From contig CAJJDP010000126.1 in the NCBI GenBank assembly GCA_905182995.1, positions 125,762 to 189,761 on the forward strand: a stretch of 64,000 bases of DNA. Reading direction: 5' to 3'. Positions within the stretch are counted from its first letter, which is position 1, and every line of letters begins with the position of its first letter. The stretch comes from Paramecium octaurelia. Lineage: Eukaryota; Ciliophora; Oligohymenophorea; Peniculida; Parameciidae. Shown piece after piece: positions 47,401 through 60,155 of this stretch. The notes under the pieces are model-generated. The model was not told the DNA's origin. It did not search any database and worked only from the letters and a program-made list of their open reading frames with translations. Both the position numbers and the translations under genes were made by a program.

Positions 47401-50400
47401 AGATAACTAAAAAAAATAAGAATGTCAAGTATATGTATTGTCGAAATGTTCTCTAAGCGATATGTCCAATAGCTACTGCCATTTTGTTATATTTCAGCAC
47501 TCGATAAAAGAGAAGACACTTAGTACCTCTTATCAATCTAAGATTTTATTCGTTTAAATTTGTCATTATTGAACTCATAGTGAGTTCGATGAAGTTCAAA
47601 GTCACAATACAAGATTATAAAACATAGTCAGGACTCTGTGCTATGTCCTTAAAAGAGAAGGCAAAAAATCTTATTACCAATTCTATGCATAAGAATATGG
47701 TTGAAACATCCTCTTCATTCGATATCGTGACTGAATCAGCTATTCCTTACAATGATAGGAATGTAAAATTGATCAAAATAATAAGATCGAAAAACAGTTA
47801 GCTTATTTAAGATGTAATTAAGAGATAACAATATTTACGCAGTGTTTCAAGCTTCCCTTTAAATCCAAGCATCCAGATTTAGATATCAATAAGATTGAGT
47901 CTTTTTAATACATCTTTGAAATTGAGCAATCTTGATTCATTTAATTTTAATACATCGTTTCCAGACCAAGCCTTTTTCGAAATTTGATTCTATTGAATAT
48001 CCTTTCTTCTTAGCAATCTGTATTGAAATTCATTGGAAGATTGAGAATTTTTATTCTTCTGAATCTTAGCTTTAATTTTTGTCTAGACTCCTTCATAATT
48101 TAAGTAATATCCTTGGATATAGACATAAATCTGATCTTATTTCTTGATTGCAAATGGAACGTTGTTATCACCTTATGAAGTTTTCAGCTTGTGCGATTGT
48201 GCAATACTCTGCTTTTAACTAAACATGTTTTGATCTAAGGAATTATTGGTCTCATGTTATTCATCTTCAGTTTAGTTAATAATGATCCTTTTCACTCTTC
48301 TTACTGGAAATTTACTTAATTTCTTATGATCATGAGTAATTTGCTCAATCTTTTTCTATTTGATATCTGGATAAACGACTGGTATTTTTAAGAATCTCAT
48401 GTTAAGGATTTCTTTCTCAATTTCGTTTTTCTCACAATCAGGTAAGCTATATATGTTATTCAATGCAATTACTTCAGAGTTGGTAAAACATCAACTTCAC
48501 TTTCAAATCTTTATTGAATTTGCTAATTGACACAAGATTGCAATTATGAGAATTAAAAAGATTTCAATCTCTCCAATATTTATAACTCGATTTCATCTTC
48601 AGTGTATTTTCTAATGTGAATATTATGTTGTTTTTCATTCAATATTTAAAATTTTGGCAGAAGAATATTTTTAAGTGTAAAATTCTAGATTTTCTATACA
48701 ATTCTCTTAAATACCCCTAACTAAATAAAATGATAATATTCTTACTTGTGAATTGTAATCATCATTCTTTTTCTACTTTGCTGACAGTATTCTTGTTTTG
48801 CTTGAATTGCCTTTCTCATTTAAATTATCCTCCAACTTGATGGATCGATATGAAGATTTCAATGCCTATCTATATCTTTGAATAACAGGAAAAAACTTAA
48901 TGTATCGTAAGAATGCAACATCGAATACATTAATAATATCCCTTTCTGGTAATTCTCTGTTCTCCTTAATCTTCTACTATATCTATCTCATCTCTTCTTC
49001 CTTTGCATTCTCCTCTGCCGCCTCAGCATAATGAATTTTAATAACTGCAATAACCAAGTTGAATCCAAAGAAACCACAAACAAAAATAATAAATAAATAA
49101 TATAGCCAAGTCCAGGGATGATAGATTCTCATCGTAAAATACATTACCCAACTCCAATCATCCATTGTTATTGTTCTCAAAACTTGGCCATATGAATAAA
49201 CCACATTGTTGAATGAAGTAGGAGGTTTAGGAGTGAAAGATGAAAACTAACACGACATCCCCTCTTCAAAACATGAATTTTGATTGCACTAAATCCAACC
49301 ATCTGTTTCATCTCCATTATCGTATTGACACCTATAATTAAATAACCCCTGAAACATGAACACTCCTGTTATAGCAAAAAACAAAGAAAACAATCCAACT
49401 ATCATTAAGGCTTCTAAAAGAAATCTAAAAGATTGCTTCAGTGCTTTTAACATCACTCCCAATCCCTAGAATATGTCTCCTAAATACAGTAGTAAAGTTA
49501 TCATTCTTAGTGGAGAGATATCCACAATAAAAACTTCAGTATAATTGAGATTTAAAACATAAACGACAACCAAAATGCAATCAAATATATCCTAGAAATT
49601 CTTGAAAAAAGCTCCTTTTGGGATGATTACTCCTGAAGCAATTATCCTAATAGCCAATTCTATCAAGAAACATACCATTATGATTTTCTCCATATTTTTA
49701 GTTGATTTTGGGTCTTAGTAAGTTTATGAGTAAATGTACAAAGTGACATTAAAAATGATCAGAAAGGACATGATGATTTTAAATAAAACACTATTGATTA
49801 TCCTTTTGCACAGGATCGGAATAAATAATGAATAATATACTATTTTTTTCCTTAATTTCAGAAACCGTTTATCATCATTATAAGCCTAAATATTATGTGT
49901 AATATTACATTTATTTCATAGTGCAACCTTTCGAATCCGTGCAGATCCTATAGTTTAATATAATAAGGATCTTCAAATGGGTTTCTTTCATAAAGTTTTT
50001 GATGCTTTTTTATAATCTTATCATTCTCTTATTAATTATCATCATAATCATCTTCTTCGCTATCACTTATCTGTTACTTGCCTTTGTTTTGAATTACTTG
50101 CAACTTTGATTATAACGCCCCTTTCTTGCTTCGATGAGACATTCTTAATGACTTGTGCGAAGACAGACCTTCACTCGCTTAAGACACGAGCATATTATCT
50201 CCTCCACATTATATCTGTAGATTGACGTCTTGTTTCATTCCCCATCTGTGTTCGAAATCAATAAACTATATTTTTAAAATGGATCTTTCAATTCCGTCAG
50301 AAATATCCAAAGGATTCATAAAGTCCTATTCAAATGACATATTAGGCAAAATTAATTTATCCTACATTTAATAAAAGGACGATTGCCCCTATTATATAAT

Positions 50401-50697
50401 TCCGATATTATCCTTCAAAATTATTGATTATTCTTAAGGTTCCTTATTTGATTCTGAATCGCTGGAGAATGATGATGATCCTCTAGATAGATCCTTGTTC
50501 ATAGAGAGGTTAAGTTTTTGTTTGCTTTTGATTGATGAAACTGAATGCCTGCTACCATGCATTCTTATTTTACTATCTTCTGACGAGTATAAATTGGAGT
50601 TGCTCATTTTTCTATTTGCTATTTCTCTGGAAATTGAAAAACGCTTCTTGGAGCTCCTGGCCGCTTCAGGCTGTTTTCTGTCATTGATTTTCTGCAT
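44413..50697 (-). CDS. Four-domain voltage-gated cation channel alpha subunit (CaV/NaV superfamily)
   Basis: About 2000 aa. The N-terminus (MQKINDRKQPEAARSSKKR) is a long Ser/Lys/Asp-rich cytoplasmic region. Four 6TM repeats follow. Pore loops: I LRTITMDDWSWVMY, II FNILTNDDWYGVYV, III VVSTFDGWGEIMQM, IV CASGDDWRTIM. S4-type segments include LFFALRCLRIILIF plus LINLQRLMRV in IV and YFRVMKLMYRLSWLDKLRL in III. S6 segments such as FFGFNLVIAVIKIHYAEAAEEN in I and LLNLFVLGLVEQFEQFF in IV are clear. At the four ring positions that are Glu in typical CaV channels, all are Asp (codons 49160-49162, 47280-47282, 46136-46138, 45236-45238). Calcium channels of this class drive ciliary reversal in Paramecium; that role here is inference. 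Some introns were not individually resolved. Confidence 0.93.
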
Positions 50698-50866
50698 TTC
50701 TTATAAATAATATATTTTTTTAAACAATAAATTCAGGTTTACAAACTAACCAAATTTCAAATTTTAATCCAGAACTTGATCATCTCAAATCTTAAAAACA
50801 AACCTCATTCTTAAACTAATATTTAGCAGTAATTTTCGAATTGAATTTATAATAACTCATTTTACA

Positions 50867-53340
50867 GCTGACCGATTGCTTTTATGGATAGTTGATCTAC
50901 TGTCTCCCAATAGTTCCGATTCAGTCTCATAAATGATCTCAGGCCTATTCACATTAGTGCTTTTTCTGTTTTAATTCACTTTCGTATCTCTGTTCAACTA
51001 AAACTTCTCAGATAATGAATATAATCTATCTGCCAATGATTATATGTCATTTTTTAATTTACTCTACTCCTGCTAAGGTTATTAAGCTCCCTTCTGCTTT
51101 GAGTGACTCTCATTAGATTTGCTTCTGTATTCACTTTGAATTTAAGTAGTTTTTTAAACTAAATAATATTGAAAAATACTTTTCTAACCTTGAATTTTTT
51201 TGGTAAAATTCTGTGCATCCCTATTATTTGGTTTTTTAAGTAAAGGAGATTTATTTTCATTATTTGAAAGAGTCGACAACCTAGTAGACGTAGCCTTAAA
51301 ATAACTTTGTTGTTGTTTTTTAGGTTGCAATAATTTTCCGTCTTTCTTGGGAGTTTTCTTTTAGCTTTTAGTCACAGAGTCTTCTCTAATTTTTAGATAT
51401 TTATTACTCCTCTATTCTACGAAAATCTTAACTAGCACTGCTTCTATCAGATCTCAAAGTTTCTGTTGGTTAAGTAAACAAGGGCATAGCATCGATATTT
51501 AACTACTAAAATGAATTTCTTCTTTATTTTTCTATCTAAATATAAATAAAATTGTTTAAATTACTTTTATTTCTTATAAACATTATTATATTTGATGTTC
51601 TAAATTTTGGAGCTCCTCTAAACTAAATTTCTTGAAATTTGGCTATCCTTCATAACATGACAGTCTATTGAGAGCGTTTTATGATAATTTTTCGTATTTC
51701 TCATTCTGAAGTCTTAATTCTTTTATTTACTATTCCATTTCTTTATGAGAATTAAAATATGTAAGAATTTGCTCATTAGATTTCTATAATCTCTTATGAA
51801 GTTCTGTGCAATTCTTCTCTAATAGTATGTTCTTATCCATCTCTTGTTATAATTGAGAATTTAATTCTTAAGTTTTCTCTAGAAGTGAGACATCAGTTTC
51901 ATTGAATTAGCTTACTGACGGCTTTGAAGCTAATTAAACTTCTGATTATTTGAGATTTGTTAAGATTTCTGAATAATTTGATGCTTGTAGTTGTTATTTT
52001 AATGAGTCAATAATCTTTTATTAATCTGAAATGATCTTTTCATTTTATTTATTTTTTTAGATTAACTAATTCAATTTTTATTGATTGTTGGAATAGGAAG
52101 CATCGAAATTGACATTCTATTCAATTTTAGACTCAACCAATTTAGCACTCGTGCCAAATCTTAGAGTGGATTGTGTTTGATCATACTGGCTCAATCCTGG
52201 ATTGATACTCAATATGATTAAGGTTTTGAAGTTTCCTGTGAGTGAAGATCTATAGAATATTATAACAATAAATAAATTACTTTAATAATTTGGTTAACGT
52301 TGAGTTGCGATAGGGAATGTGCTGAGGTGGAACCTTCTAAGTTTTTAATGCAATGACTCTTGTTAAAAAGAATAAGCTCTTGTTGATTGCTGAGCTTTCT
52401 TTGTTTCTGTCTTTTCTATTAGAATTTCTAGTAACATCATCTGAAATGGGACTGGATGATATTTTTTCACTTCCAGCCAAATCAATGAAATTGATGCATG
52501 CTTCAGTCGAAAAAGTAAAGTTCTCTTCTTCTTCCGATTCATTTGAATAAGCACTTATGAGCACTTTGAAGATTGTGTGGCTTCTGCTACTTTGATGATT
52601 CAATATGGTTTCTGCGTAATGTCTATTTTTTTCTCCCTTTGAAATGCATGTTATCACATCTTCAATGGAGGTAACATTGTATTCTTTGATATTCTTGATT
52701 ACAAATTCCTTAAGTAAATATTTCCATGTATACCTTTCGATAATCAGTTCCAAAAATGAGAGGTTCGGATAACTCATTTTCTTCACGTAAGAGATCATAA
52801 ATAAACTCATTGTAGATTTCATAATAACTACATTTAATTTCGAACTATCTCTTTTCATCCTAGTGATATTGAAGTAGCTTTTACTATATTAATCTGTTTA
52901 AATAGTTCCATCATCGAGTATATCAAAATTCCAACATCGTTATATTGATTATTTGCAAAACTCTCCTTGATCAATTACTAAATGTTGCTATTGTTGTTTT
53001 GTAACATCTCCTGATTCCTCTTCCCCAACATCGTAAATGTTTTGCCTGACCCTGTCTATCCATACATAATGACAGTCCCATTGATTCCATCTAAAGATTG
53101 CATAATTACTTGTTTGACTGATGTTGAAAACAAGTAATAATTGTCAGTTTGTTGTCCGTAACAATGATTGAATTCGTAAATCAAACTATTGACTACTTTT
53201 TTTTAAGCAATTAAGTCCTTCAAACAAATCTTATTAAGTTAAATTTTTGAGTCACTTCCATCCCAAGCTATTATTTCATTGTCATTAATTTCTTTTTGAT
53301 TGAGTGGTCTTACTCTTAAACACACACTAATTTTTTCCAT
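50867..53340 (-). CDS. Kinesin with N-terminal motor
   Basis: The motor starts MEKISVCLRVRPLNQKE. P-loop GQTGSGKT is at residues 94-101 (MYGQTGSGKTFTML). Switch I is NHQSSRSHTIFKV, switch II INFIDLAGSE, and the end of the motor YRNSTLTKLL and TLRFGTSAKLVESK. The motor is followed by a coiled coil (QEMDKNILLEKNCTEL, QIKELRLQNEKYEKL) and a Ser/Lys/Gln-rich tail ending SRSTIHKSNRSAVK. The L-to-Y substitutions in the P-loop flanks are mild and all nucleotide-binding residues are kept, so it should be an active plus-end or depolymerising motor; subfamily is not clear from what I can see. The tail exons between 51200 and 51450 are not fully resolved. It lies 170 bp upstream of the channel on the same strand. 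Confidence 0.92.
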
Positions 53341-53941
53341 ACTAACAGATAATTATAATTATATTATTATCAAAAGTTATAATATCAATTCTAACATATA
53401 AGAAATAACCTATAGAAGGACCATTTGCATATATATCAAAACAATATAATATAATCTATTATGTCTAAACAACTGAAATCATAATTCTGAAGTAGGATTA
53501 AATTAATAAATAATTGTAAATACATTTTCATTTTATTTAATCTCGACTCTACTACCTATAGAAATATCAAAATTTCTAATAAATCTTTTGAGAATCAGGT
53601 TGATCCAATTAAGACAAGAAGTAAGAAGACTTACATAAGTGTTCTAAATGATAATTTTCACAATTTATTTGGGTGATCTGAATGAATTGACATAATGGTT
53701 GAGAGAAATTTTATTTATTTTAATTATGGAATAATATAATCCCATTTTGTAGAGTTATATCAGAAGGTTAGTTAGAAGTTGCAGAGTGGATACAATTTCA
53801 TGAGGGGAAGATTGATATTTGTGAATTTTGCCCAGAATGTCCATAGGAATGTCACAAAAAACGAGTCTAAAGTCAATTGCTACTTTAGCATCCTTTTTAC
53901 AATTTTGATCTATATTTAATAATATTAAAATTTAATACCTT
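53341..53941. other. Divergent intergenic region with a Cys-rich frame
   Basis: Holds the upstream regions of the kinesin (minus) and the coiled-coil gene (plus). A plus-strand frame around 53760-53880 reads EVAEWIQFHEGKIDICEF and CPECPQECHKKR, which is protein-like and Cys-rich, but I found no start codon in phase and no clean join to the next gene. It may be a small gene or a relic. Confidence 0.35.
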
Positions 53942-55268
53942 ATGGAGACTAGTGCATTTAGATAAAAAGGGCAGAATTCAAAAGTGTCCAACTTTGAGAA
54001 TGTTGATAATCAATACAATAAAGTACTTATGAGGAATATTTATAGAATCTCATCTTGCTTACCACGTAAGTTGAAAGACTTACATAGGCTTTAAAGAAGA
54101 AAACAAATGAAGTCGAAATCCTCTAGAATTAAATTGATACTTAGAAATCAACTCAATATCCATAGGAAATGGAAGAATTGATTACGGTACAACTAATTTA
54201 AATTTTAGACAGTTGAAGAATAAACTAAAGAAATTGAAAAATGGGCTTAAAAGTATTAAAATTTGCAATAAAAGAATCAGCAATTGCAATAGAGAAATTA
54301 AGAACTAGAATAAATAGTGTAATTACTTAAAACTCAATCTTATTAGGAGATCAAATCAACTGAAAGTAAATATTCGTATTAATTGATTAGGTCTTCCATC
54401 CAAGCGATTTTATTAATCAGAAATAGGTAGAAATGAAAATAAGTTTGATTCTGATGAAACAAACTTCATTTCGTAATCAAAACTTTAATCCAAATAAGAA
54501 GAGATCAATTAATTGAAATTGCAATTAGGGTAGATGAAATAAGAACTTTTGGAAGAGAAGCAAATTCATAGAGAATTACTGGAAGCTGAAGAAACCAGAG
54601 TTAGAGAATAAGAGAGAAAAAATTTTAATCAATACAAATTAGAAACTAAAGAATAATTGTTGCTATACAAGAATTAAATCCAAGCCTTGTAAGACATGCT
54701 AGAGAACAAGTAAATGGTTAATAAGCAAGACAACTTTGAAGAAAAGAATCGTTAGCTTAACTTATAAATTTTAGACAAGAACAAGAAAATAGAATTATTG
54801 GAAAGTCTCATTGCATAAAAGGATTCACAAATAAACCAATTGTAATAACAGCTGGAAAAATATCAAAAAGAATAAGTCTAAATAATTAAATAGTAGTAAT
54901 CATAAAAATAACTAACACTTCCTTCCTCCTCTTCTACTTGCAGAGTAATATCAACTTAGCACTCTTCCTTTGATAATAATTATAGCTCCTTGGCTAACAT
55001 CAACAAAACTAACTCCATTTAGGATTAAATCAATCAAACTATGGCTTAAATCAATAGATCCATTCAGTAAGTTGATCAAATGAAGTAAACTAATAGCGTT
55101 AATCAAAAACTGTATTAAGAATAATTCAACTATAACAATATTCCAAGTTCTTTGAGGAGTTCACAAATGCCACAAATGCAATCTAATTTAGTCATCCAAG
55201 ACAAGATGAAAACTTTAACCTCATTATCCCAATAGTAAAATAGTTAAAACTATAATAAATATATGTGA
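53942..55268 (+). CDS. Coiled-coil protein, Gln-rich
   Basis: 418 aa with introns of 23, 22 and 25 nt; spliced length is a multiple of three. It starts METSAFRQKGQNSKVSNFEN and is almost entirely alpha-helical coiled coil from about residue 35 to 290 (TTQVERLTQALKKKTNEVEIL, EEKQIHRELLEAEETRVREQ, KIELLESLIAQKDSQI), followed by a Ser/Asn/Gln-rich C-terminus. Nearly every second Gln is TAA or TAG. Structural or cytoskeletal role is likely from architecture only. Confidence 0.8.
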
Positions 55269-55296
55269 ATTATATAATATAAAAATTATATATTAA

Positions 55297-55728
55297 ATGA
55301 AGACCAATTATTTAAGAAATTCCTTTGAATAATATCAGCAATAACCCTTTTACCAATATTCTAAGAATTAATTTGTAAACTAAACATCGAAATAATCATT
55401 TCCCATAAGTGAAAATTATCAGAGTCAATTGATTCAATTATCAGTACAACCGAAATAAAATGCTTAAAGGAAGGCCTCATATTAAGATGAAGAGGAAAAA
55501 AAATAATAGATGGCCCAAGCTATTCAACAGTAAATTTAAAATAATTAAAACCGGGATGATTCAATTTAAAAACCTTTTGTCGATCAATATTCATAACCAC
55601 TCAATGAGGATGTGTAGAAGGATTAAGACATCAAATTAAATACTTTAATGACCAAATTCTTTGATGTCGAAGTACCCAATTTGAATAATGTTAGTATAGC
55701 CTATTTACTTGAAGAATTAAATAAATGA
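55297..55728 (+). CDS. Small Gln-rich protein, unrecognised
   Basis: 143 aa, no intron, from ATG 55297 to TGA 55726-55728. It reads MKTNYLRNSFEQYQQQPFYQ, a Gln/Ser-rich body, and a short ordered C-terminus LMTKFFDVEVPNLNNVS and AYLLEELNK. It lies 28 bp after the coiled-coil gene on the same strand, so the two are likely under separate promoters only if the spacer suffices. No domain seen. Confidence 0.6.
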
Positions 55729-55806
55729 TTGTTTGAAATGTAATATATTTATCATATATAATATTTTATATATTATTAAATTTCCCATTAATATCTAAAA
55801 TAAGAG

Positions 55807-56493
55807 ATGGTTGGCAGGTTTATTTCACATATTGAATTTATTCTTCCTGAGTAGTTTGGGTTCAAAATTAGTAAACAATAGTAAAAATTCATTTTCAATA
55901 CATAATATCGAAGTTCAGCATATGCCGTTCCTGGTCATAACTGAACTTATCTAATAAATTTTGTATATTCCATAGATTAGCACGAGTTCATTATGTAATT
56001 AGTGACTCTAATTGTTCAAAGGAAATTTCTTTCCAGATTTTAGCTGAGATTTTGTTGTTTTATCTATATTCGACATCTCTATAAGAACAAGTATAAGAGT
56101 AATTTAATTCAATAATTAAATTTGATGGATAGTATAAGCACCTGCTTGTCATTATTGAATTTCAAAAGTAATAAAGAAACTAAGTGTACTAAAGATGAGC
56201 TTAACAGGTCTATAGATTTATATACAGACTCAAATATTAGTATAATGGAAAGACAAATTGTGAAATATTTGCATGGAATGGGAATATAAACAAAAACCGA
56301 TCCTGTGTTGAAGGAATAACAATACTGGAGTCAAAGAAGGATTGAAAGCAATAAGAGTTTGGAAGAATTTTAGAGATTACCATAGTTATAATTAAATACT
56401 TGTGTCCTAAGGTTATTAAATAGTAGAGAATCTTAGTTTAATAAGTATTTTCATAAAAATGAAAGTATTTTGTAAGCATCTCTTGCTTCCTGA
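55807..56493 (+). pseudogene. Open frame of 228 codons with one internal UGA
   Basis: One frame runs from ATG 55807 to TGA 56491-56493 (MVGRFISHIEFILPEQFGFK; later MDSISTCLSLLNFK, IMERQIVKYLHGMGI, QYWSQRRIESNKSLEEF) and is interrupted only by TGA 55942-55944. About four TGAs would be expected by chance, so the frame is probably coding. Options are a 42-nt intron at about 55934-55975 (gtcataact...tccatag), which is in phase but long for this genome, two separate genes, a recent nonsense mutation, or readthrough. I list it as a pseudogene because of the interruption, with low confidence in that state. Confidence 0.45.
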
Positions 56494-57915
56494 TTAAGAA
56501 AAAGATGTTGATTAACAAATATTTATCTATAATGTTCTGCGTTAATTTACTTAAAATTTTATATCTTAAATATCTAACTATATACTTGTGTAATTAATTC
56601 AATTCAAAAGGTAGTAAATAAATATTTTAATAATTTTTATTAATATAAAATTTTTGATATAAATATATAGAAATAACCTTTCTGTTTTGATTTGGAATTT
56701 GAGCTTATTTTATCTTATAGAATAGTTATTTTGACTAATAAGTATTTTCTTTTTGAAATTAAAAGAACGAAATTTCCTAATTCAGATAATAAAACAAGTT
56801 GGTTTGAATGCGATATATTTTAGATTTAAAAATAAATCCAATTAATCTTTTAATACGGCCGAAAGAAATCAGAATATATTTATGGAAAGTTTATTTTGGT
56901 TGCTCCTACACTTGTTATGAAGTCAAGAAATTCTATGTGTTGGGGTCTCTATTTCATATCTTTCAATTCTTTAGTAGTAGTTTTCTTTTTGATACTTCAA
57001 TATATGAAGTTTATTAAGTTAATTATTTGATTCATTAATTAATAATGAGACACTTCGATATGCTAAATGTTCATTGAAAATATGATGTTATTTGATTTTG
57101 GATCTCATTCACCTATAATTTAGTATTTCCATACCAAAGGTAGATTGAGATTAGTCTGCTGAAGATATGAGACTTTCATTCTTAAACTCATAAGATTATA
57201 ATAAGTCTCTTATTAGTTTGATGAGTTTATTTTATAATTGAAATAAATATTATCAAAATTGAATTTTGGTCTAAAACCCAAAGTAACACAATACAATCTA
57301 GGCTACTATCAATTAAACGAACAAGAATTCCAACAATTTTTCATGCAGAAAGTCATAAATGCTATAGGCCATAAACATTCCCCCAAGGTGTCGACACACT
57401 TATGATAATCCTAAAATCATTGTTCGGTAATCCTTAGATTATCGACCAAGTTACTGAATTAATATCTGTGGTTATGTTGTAATGGAAGACTGCTTGCAAC
57501 AAACTAGCTATCAATAATACCAAATCTGATTGGTAATAGATGTAACTCATCTTCAACATTTAACTAATTATGCAAATTGATTCTAAAATATAAAGAAATT
57601 TACATGAAATTTGATATACTTGTTTCTATGTGTACAATCTAATCATGAATTGATAGAAAGGTTTACTAAAGGCTCCAAAAATGGATAATAGCATAATATC
57701 TATATATTTATTGCTGTTGTCTGAGTTGAAATATTTGATGTATGTCAAATTACTAAAGTTATAATTTTAATTACCTATAAAATAGCAATCCTTATAGAGT
57801 TTAACAAACAAAGTATGTATAAATCTATTCATTGATCTTTGACAATTTGGTAAATAATTTTTTCATTGTTGGTCTATGTACTTTTACTTAAAATGTTTGA
57901 ATAATAGAAATTTAC
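56494..57915. other. Long region without a supported gene
   Basis: About 1400 bp. Most is very AT-rich. Between about 57240 and 57620 the composition becomes more coding-like, with plus-strand pieces in two overlapping frames (YNLGYYQLNEQEFQQFFMQ and GNPQIIDQVTELISVVML), neither with a start codon nor a consistent exon structure. This could be the remnant of a gene. No repeat or RNA gene was recognised. Confidence 0.4.
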
Positions 57916-58572
57916 TCATTTGAATTCTTACTAATAAATTATTTAATCAAAGATATACTATTCTTCGAAACTCAATATAGAATTATTCTCTGCGCACTTT
58001 TCAATATATTTGACATAAATATCAAATTCGTTGTCTAAGCATTGTTCCATTAAAGGAGGAAGACGAGAGCTTCGATTCAAGAATATTATTAATAAACAAA
58101 TCTCAGCAATACAAATAAAGCGGAAAACAGAATACCCAAACGTCTTACATGCTATTGCGATGAGACTGAACACTATGGTTATCAAGTATCCTACATTTAC
58201 AGAGATCTTAACCAGCTGAAATCTTATCATCTAGAGCACTTGGTTCATATATCCATTAATCAATGATTTGATAATGAAAACAATTATAACAATTGTATTT
58301 TGATTCATCTCCAAATATAATATGCAAATCAGAACAATTTACAATATCGAACAATAAAATTGACAACGATTCACTTATTTATTTAAGGCTACCAATTGAC
58401 CAATAGTATAACATGCAAAATATAATAACAGTATTAATGGACTCTCATATACAAACATAGCAACACAACTATCAAATATATGTATAATATGTCCCAAGCC
58501 TATTTGTATTTCTATCATTATTACAGATCGTAAAGAATAATTTGCGTTAGAAATCACTCTATAGAACACCAT
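57916..58572 (-). CDS. Small polytopic membrane protein, unrecognised
   Basis: 218 aa, no intron, from ATG 58570-58572. About five hydrophobic segments are visible: SPLILLLYFACYTIGQL, FYCSILQIVLICILYL, NTIVIIVFIIKSLI, VGYLITIVFSLIAIACK and FICIAEICLLIIFL. The C-terminal 45 residues are hydrophilic and acidic (CLDNEFDIYVKYIEKCAENN). No family motif recognised. An upstream exon may exist, since the first residues (MVFYRVISNANYSLRS) are not hydrophobic. Confidence 0.6.
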
Positions 58573-58805
58573 TAATTTGATCCTGTAAATTTGATATGTG
58601 AATTGAAGCAGTTAATTTATCCTCCAATTCAATAATCATATATTTTAATATAATTTCTTATGTAATAAAATATCAAAATAGGAGATATAATTATCTTTAA
58701 CTGTTATTACTCAAGTCGAATCATTTTCAGAATTTTACTAAGTAATTCTCTTTTTTTGTGGAATTCTTTATAAGAAATTTTTTGGTTTTTGAGAGCGTAA
58801 AGAAT

Positions 58806-59684
58806 TCAAAAGGTGATCAGGTGTTCTTGAATTTATTGAAAAATTCTCATTAGGAAAATTAACATTAACTAATTAAACAGCAGGTATGGTTATTTTTTTT
58901 AATGAATTAGTTCTCTTAGAATTCTCTTACTATTATTATTATTATTACCCAGTAGAATTCTATCGCCTGTCTTATTTAGTTTAAATATCTCTAACCTCAG
59001 TTTTGATCTATGGATTAAGACCTATTGAATTAGATTCCTGCTTCTTTTCATTATTGCTTGAAAATTATCTACTTTTAGGTAGAGCTTACTCTGCATTAAG
59101 TTATTCTGGATTAATTTATTCTTCAGTGGTTTTTGTAGAAAAGCGTTTGAAACGAGGCTCTCTTTCTGTCGTGATGATGTTGGATTCATATCTAGTTGTT
59201 TTTGCAAGTTAAATCTATTTGTTATTTGCACTAGATTAAATATTTGTGACTTTGAAATTCTGCTGAGCACTTGTTATTTGATCGGAAGAATGTTTAGGTT
59301 GAAATGGAGAAAATTGTTTTACTGAAGCTACTTTTATAAGTTTAGGCTAAGAATTAGCCAGTGCAGAGTCATTTTTATTCCTCACAAGAGTTGCTTATTG
59401 GTTCTATACTTATTAATTGTCATTTTATTGATGTCCTTGTGCGTAGATGCTTTTAAGGGACTATTTTAACTCTGCTACTGTGCTAACACCTACTACTTTT
59501 GTGCATCAGATTTTGATCCGAAAGCTTTAATATTTGGATTTTTGTATGGGACTTTTTAGATTTCCTTTTATTAAAATATGTTAGAATGGCTGAAAGAATT
59601 CAATTGATTATTTTAGGCTGTTAATTTCGGTTCAAAATAAGAACTTTTATTATTAAATGAGGATGGGGTTTGGGAATTAATCAT
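58806..59684 (-). CDS. Ser/Gln/Asn-rich protein, unrecognised
   Basis: 277 aa with introns of 20 and 25 nt; spliced length is a multiple of three. It begins MINSQTPSSFNNKSSYFEPK and is low-complexity throughout, rich in Gln, Asn, Ser and Lys (DNQQVQNQQATLVRNKND; EREPRFKRFSTKTTEEQ), with a run of five Asn from AAT codons near the C-terminus. Probably disordered. The 20-nt intron boundary was chosen to reconcile two protein-like frames and is the least certain part. Confidence 0.55.
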
Positions 59685-59827
59685 TTGTTATAAAAATTAT
59701 TATTACTAAATTTTGATAACAATAAAAAAGATTCTTTCATTATTATTCTATTAACGTTATAAAGTCGAATTAAATTAATAAACACATTTAAATTAGATAC
59801 ATATATAAACCACACAAAAATTATGAA

Positions 59828-60089
59828 TCATGATCCAAATTTAAGTATAAAATATTGAAATTGTAAAATCAATTAGTTCAAAATCTCTTAAATTGATTAT
59901 ATGTTCATTTAGGGGGTTGTTAATTTGATTTATAATTAAGTTAATTGAGCAGCCATTCCTTTAATGAATTAATCCATACCGACTACAGGTTAAATTTAAA
60001 CTTATTAATTCTGAGTTAACGCTTATAAATCATTTCTTAATTTCAAAATATGTTCTTCAATCTTTAATAGTCTATCATCAGATGATATA

Positions 60090-60155
<66 letters not shown>

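Noticed and set aside
52353..52550. Plus-strand frame MTLVKKNKLLLI
   Set aside because: Antisense to the kinesin motor core, which holds unmistakable switch motifs.
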